NCBI GenBank assembly: GCA_045644025.1
Contig: JAZRGE010000070.1
Span: 1-14,640, forward strand
Reading direction: 5' to 3'
Length of the DNA stretch: 14,640 nucleotides
From: JAZRGE01 sp045644025
GTDB taxonomy: Bacteria > Bacillota > Clostridia > Oscillospirales > Acutalibacteraceae
A program made the translations under genes and the position numbers. The notes beneath the pieces were generated by a model, which was not told where the DNA came from, searched no databases, and saw only the letters and a list, made by a program, of their open reading frames with translations. Numbering within the stretch: position 1 is the first letter of the stretch; each line of letters starts with the position of its first letter. This document shows positions 13,609-14,640 of the stretch, one piece after another.

Positions 13609-14410
13609 GGATGTTACTTTCGGCCAGTATATCAGCGGAAATTCCATTCTTCATAAATTGGATCCAAGGGGCAAACTTTGCATGTTTCTTGCTCTGATAA
13701 TCCTTGTTTTTGTGGCAACTAATATTTATTCGGTTGCCCTTGTTGTTGCAACGGTGGCCCTGCTTGTGGCAATTTCCCGAATTCCGCTTAAGCTTTATCT
13801 CAAAAACTTGAAATCAATATTGTTTATTATTATTTTCACGTCGGTGCTTAATGCGCTCTATGTGAAAACAGGCACCGTGCTGCTCGACCTTCATTGGTTT
13901 GCGATCACAACTGATGGTCTTTTAAGGGCAGGATTGATGTCGGTTCGCTTGATGATGCTTATCACTCTAAGCTCTATGCTCACCTACACCAGCACACCCA
14001 CCTCTCTAACAGACGGTTTGGAAAGGCTTCTTTCGCCTCTTAGGCTGATAGGGCTTGGCAATGCTGTGCATTGTATGGCAATGATGATCACCATTGCTCT
14101 GAGATTTATTCCCACCTTGCTTGAGGAGACCAATAAGATCATAAGTGCTCAGAAAGCCAGAGGTGCCGATATCGAAAGCGGCGGCCTCATAAAACGCATA
14201 AAGGCATTGCTTCCCATACTCATTCCTCTGCTTATTTCGGCCGTGCGCCGAGCATCCGAATTAGCCGAAGCTATGGAGTGCCGATGCTACAACGGTGGCG
14301 AGGGCCGTGTGAGAATGAAGCAACTCAAATTCGGTGCGATAGATTATATTGCCGCCTGTGCCGTTTTGGCTTTTGGTGGCGGAGTGATTGCTCTTAGAAT
14401 TTTTCTTTAA
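13601..14410 (+). CDS. ecfT: ECF transporter transmembrane subunit EcfT
   Basis: The membrane scaffold that couples EcfA1/A2 to interchangeable substrate-binding S proteins, 269 residues with about six hydrophobic segments. The family opening GNSILHKLDPRGKL is present. Two coupling-helix motifs are seen: the canonical ARG in QKARGADIESGG (186-188), and a second in MECRCYNGGEGR (225-236), where the usual Ala-Arg-Gly is varied to Cys-Arg-Cys. ATG 13601 is chosen because AGGAGG ends 8 bases before it; GTG 13592 overlaps the binding site. No S component is present nearby, as expected for a group II (shared) module. Confidence 0.93.
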   Translation: MLKDVTFGQYISGNSILHKLDPRGKLCMFLALIILVFVATNIYSVALVVATVALLVAISRIPLKLYLKNLKSILFIIIFTSVLNALYVKTGTVLLDLHWFAITTDGLLRAGLMSVRLMMLITLSSMLTYTSTPTSLTDGLERLLSPLRLIGLGNAVHCMAMMITIALRFIPTLLEETNKIISAQKARGADIESGGLIKRIKALLPILIPLLISAVRRASELAEAMECRCYNGGEGRVRMKQLKFGAIDYIAACAVLAFGGGVIALRIFL

Positions 14411-14421
14411 TGGGGTATTTT

Positions 14422-14640
14422 ATGAGGCGCTGTTTGCTTTATCTTAAATACGACGGTACAAATTATCACGGCTGGCAGGTTCAGCCCAATGGGATCACCG
14501 TGCAGGAGAAAATGTGCGATGCCACCGAAAATATTTTCGGTGAAAGGCTGAACATAACAGGATGCAGTCGTACCGATTCGGGTGTGCACGCAAATATGTT
14601 TTGCTGCCATATAGATGTGCCCAACGATATGCCTGCAAAG
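14422..14640 (+). CDS. truA: tRNA pseudouridine synthase A, 5' part
   Basis: The first 73 codons of TruA, which makes pseudouridine at positions 38-40 of the tRNA anticodon arm. The frame is open to the window end. Family landmarks: LKYDGTNYHGWQVQPNG (8-24), TVQE, and the catalytic motif GCSRTDSGVHA with Asp52. ATG 14422 follows GGGG at a usable distance; the in-frame ATG 14410, which shares a base with the ecfT stop, lacks a binding site but would add four residues. It is co-transcribed with the ECF genes. Confidence 0.93.
   Translation, partial: MRRCLLYLKYDGTNYHGWQVQPNGITVQEKMCDATENIFGERLNITGCSRTDSGVHANMFCCHIDVPNDMPAK

Overview
The window reads as an ordinary chromosomal segment of a Clostridia-type Bacillota bacterium, probably gut-associated. 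Three things point there: the ecfA1-ecfA2-ecfT-truA order, a RuvC resolvase (Bacillus-type Bacilli use RecU instead), and AGGAGG-type ribosome binding sites with sigma-A promoters of the TTGACA-N17-TATAAT kind. The species cannot be named from the sequence.

Layout. Positions 1-1000 are a small accessory stretch. It holds a tRNA-Ser 3'-end fragment with a structured insertion, an orphan 118-residue gene, a short G/C-box repeat that may be an insertion-sequence end, and a 67-residue XRE repressor with twin palindromic operators. On the minus strand follow xpt (xanthine salvage), a Wzx-like polysaccharide flippase, and a small-molecule kinase (choline/aminoglycoside kinase fold) split into two overlapping frames. 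Next on the minus strand are tRNA-Lys(TTT) and tRNA-Arg(CCT), each with its own near-consensus promoter and terminator. A complete polyamine uptake operon, potA-potB-potC-potD, occupies 8657 down to 4808.

Divergently, from 8849 to the window end, runs a long plus-strand cluster: ruvC-ruvA-ruvB (Holliday junction branch migration and resolution), an RlmI-like SAM-dependent methyltransferase, ecfA1-ecfA2-ecfT (energising module of an ECF vitamin transporter) and the start of truA (tRNA pseudouridine synthase). Overlaps or short gaps between neighbours suggest one transcription unit from the promoter at 8776-8804. The pot operon starts from its own strong promoter (8708-8736) in the opposite direction.

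The most unusual content is a structured repeat seen three times, each time next to a tRNA 3' end and terminator (1-87, 4166-4206, 4464-4603). All carry a GAACC/GGTT-type hairpin followed by a GA-GCA-type motif. In two copies a T-stem-like pair flanks an insertion, followed by a duplicated tRNA 3' end with CCA and a rho-independent terminator. The remaining genes belong to well-known families.
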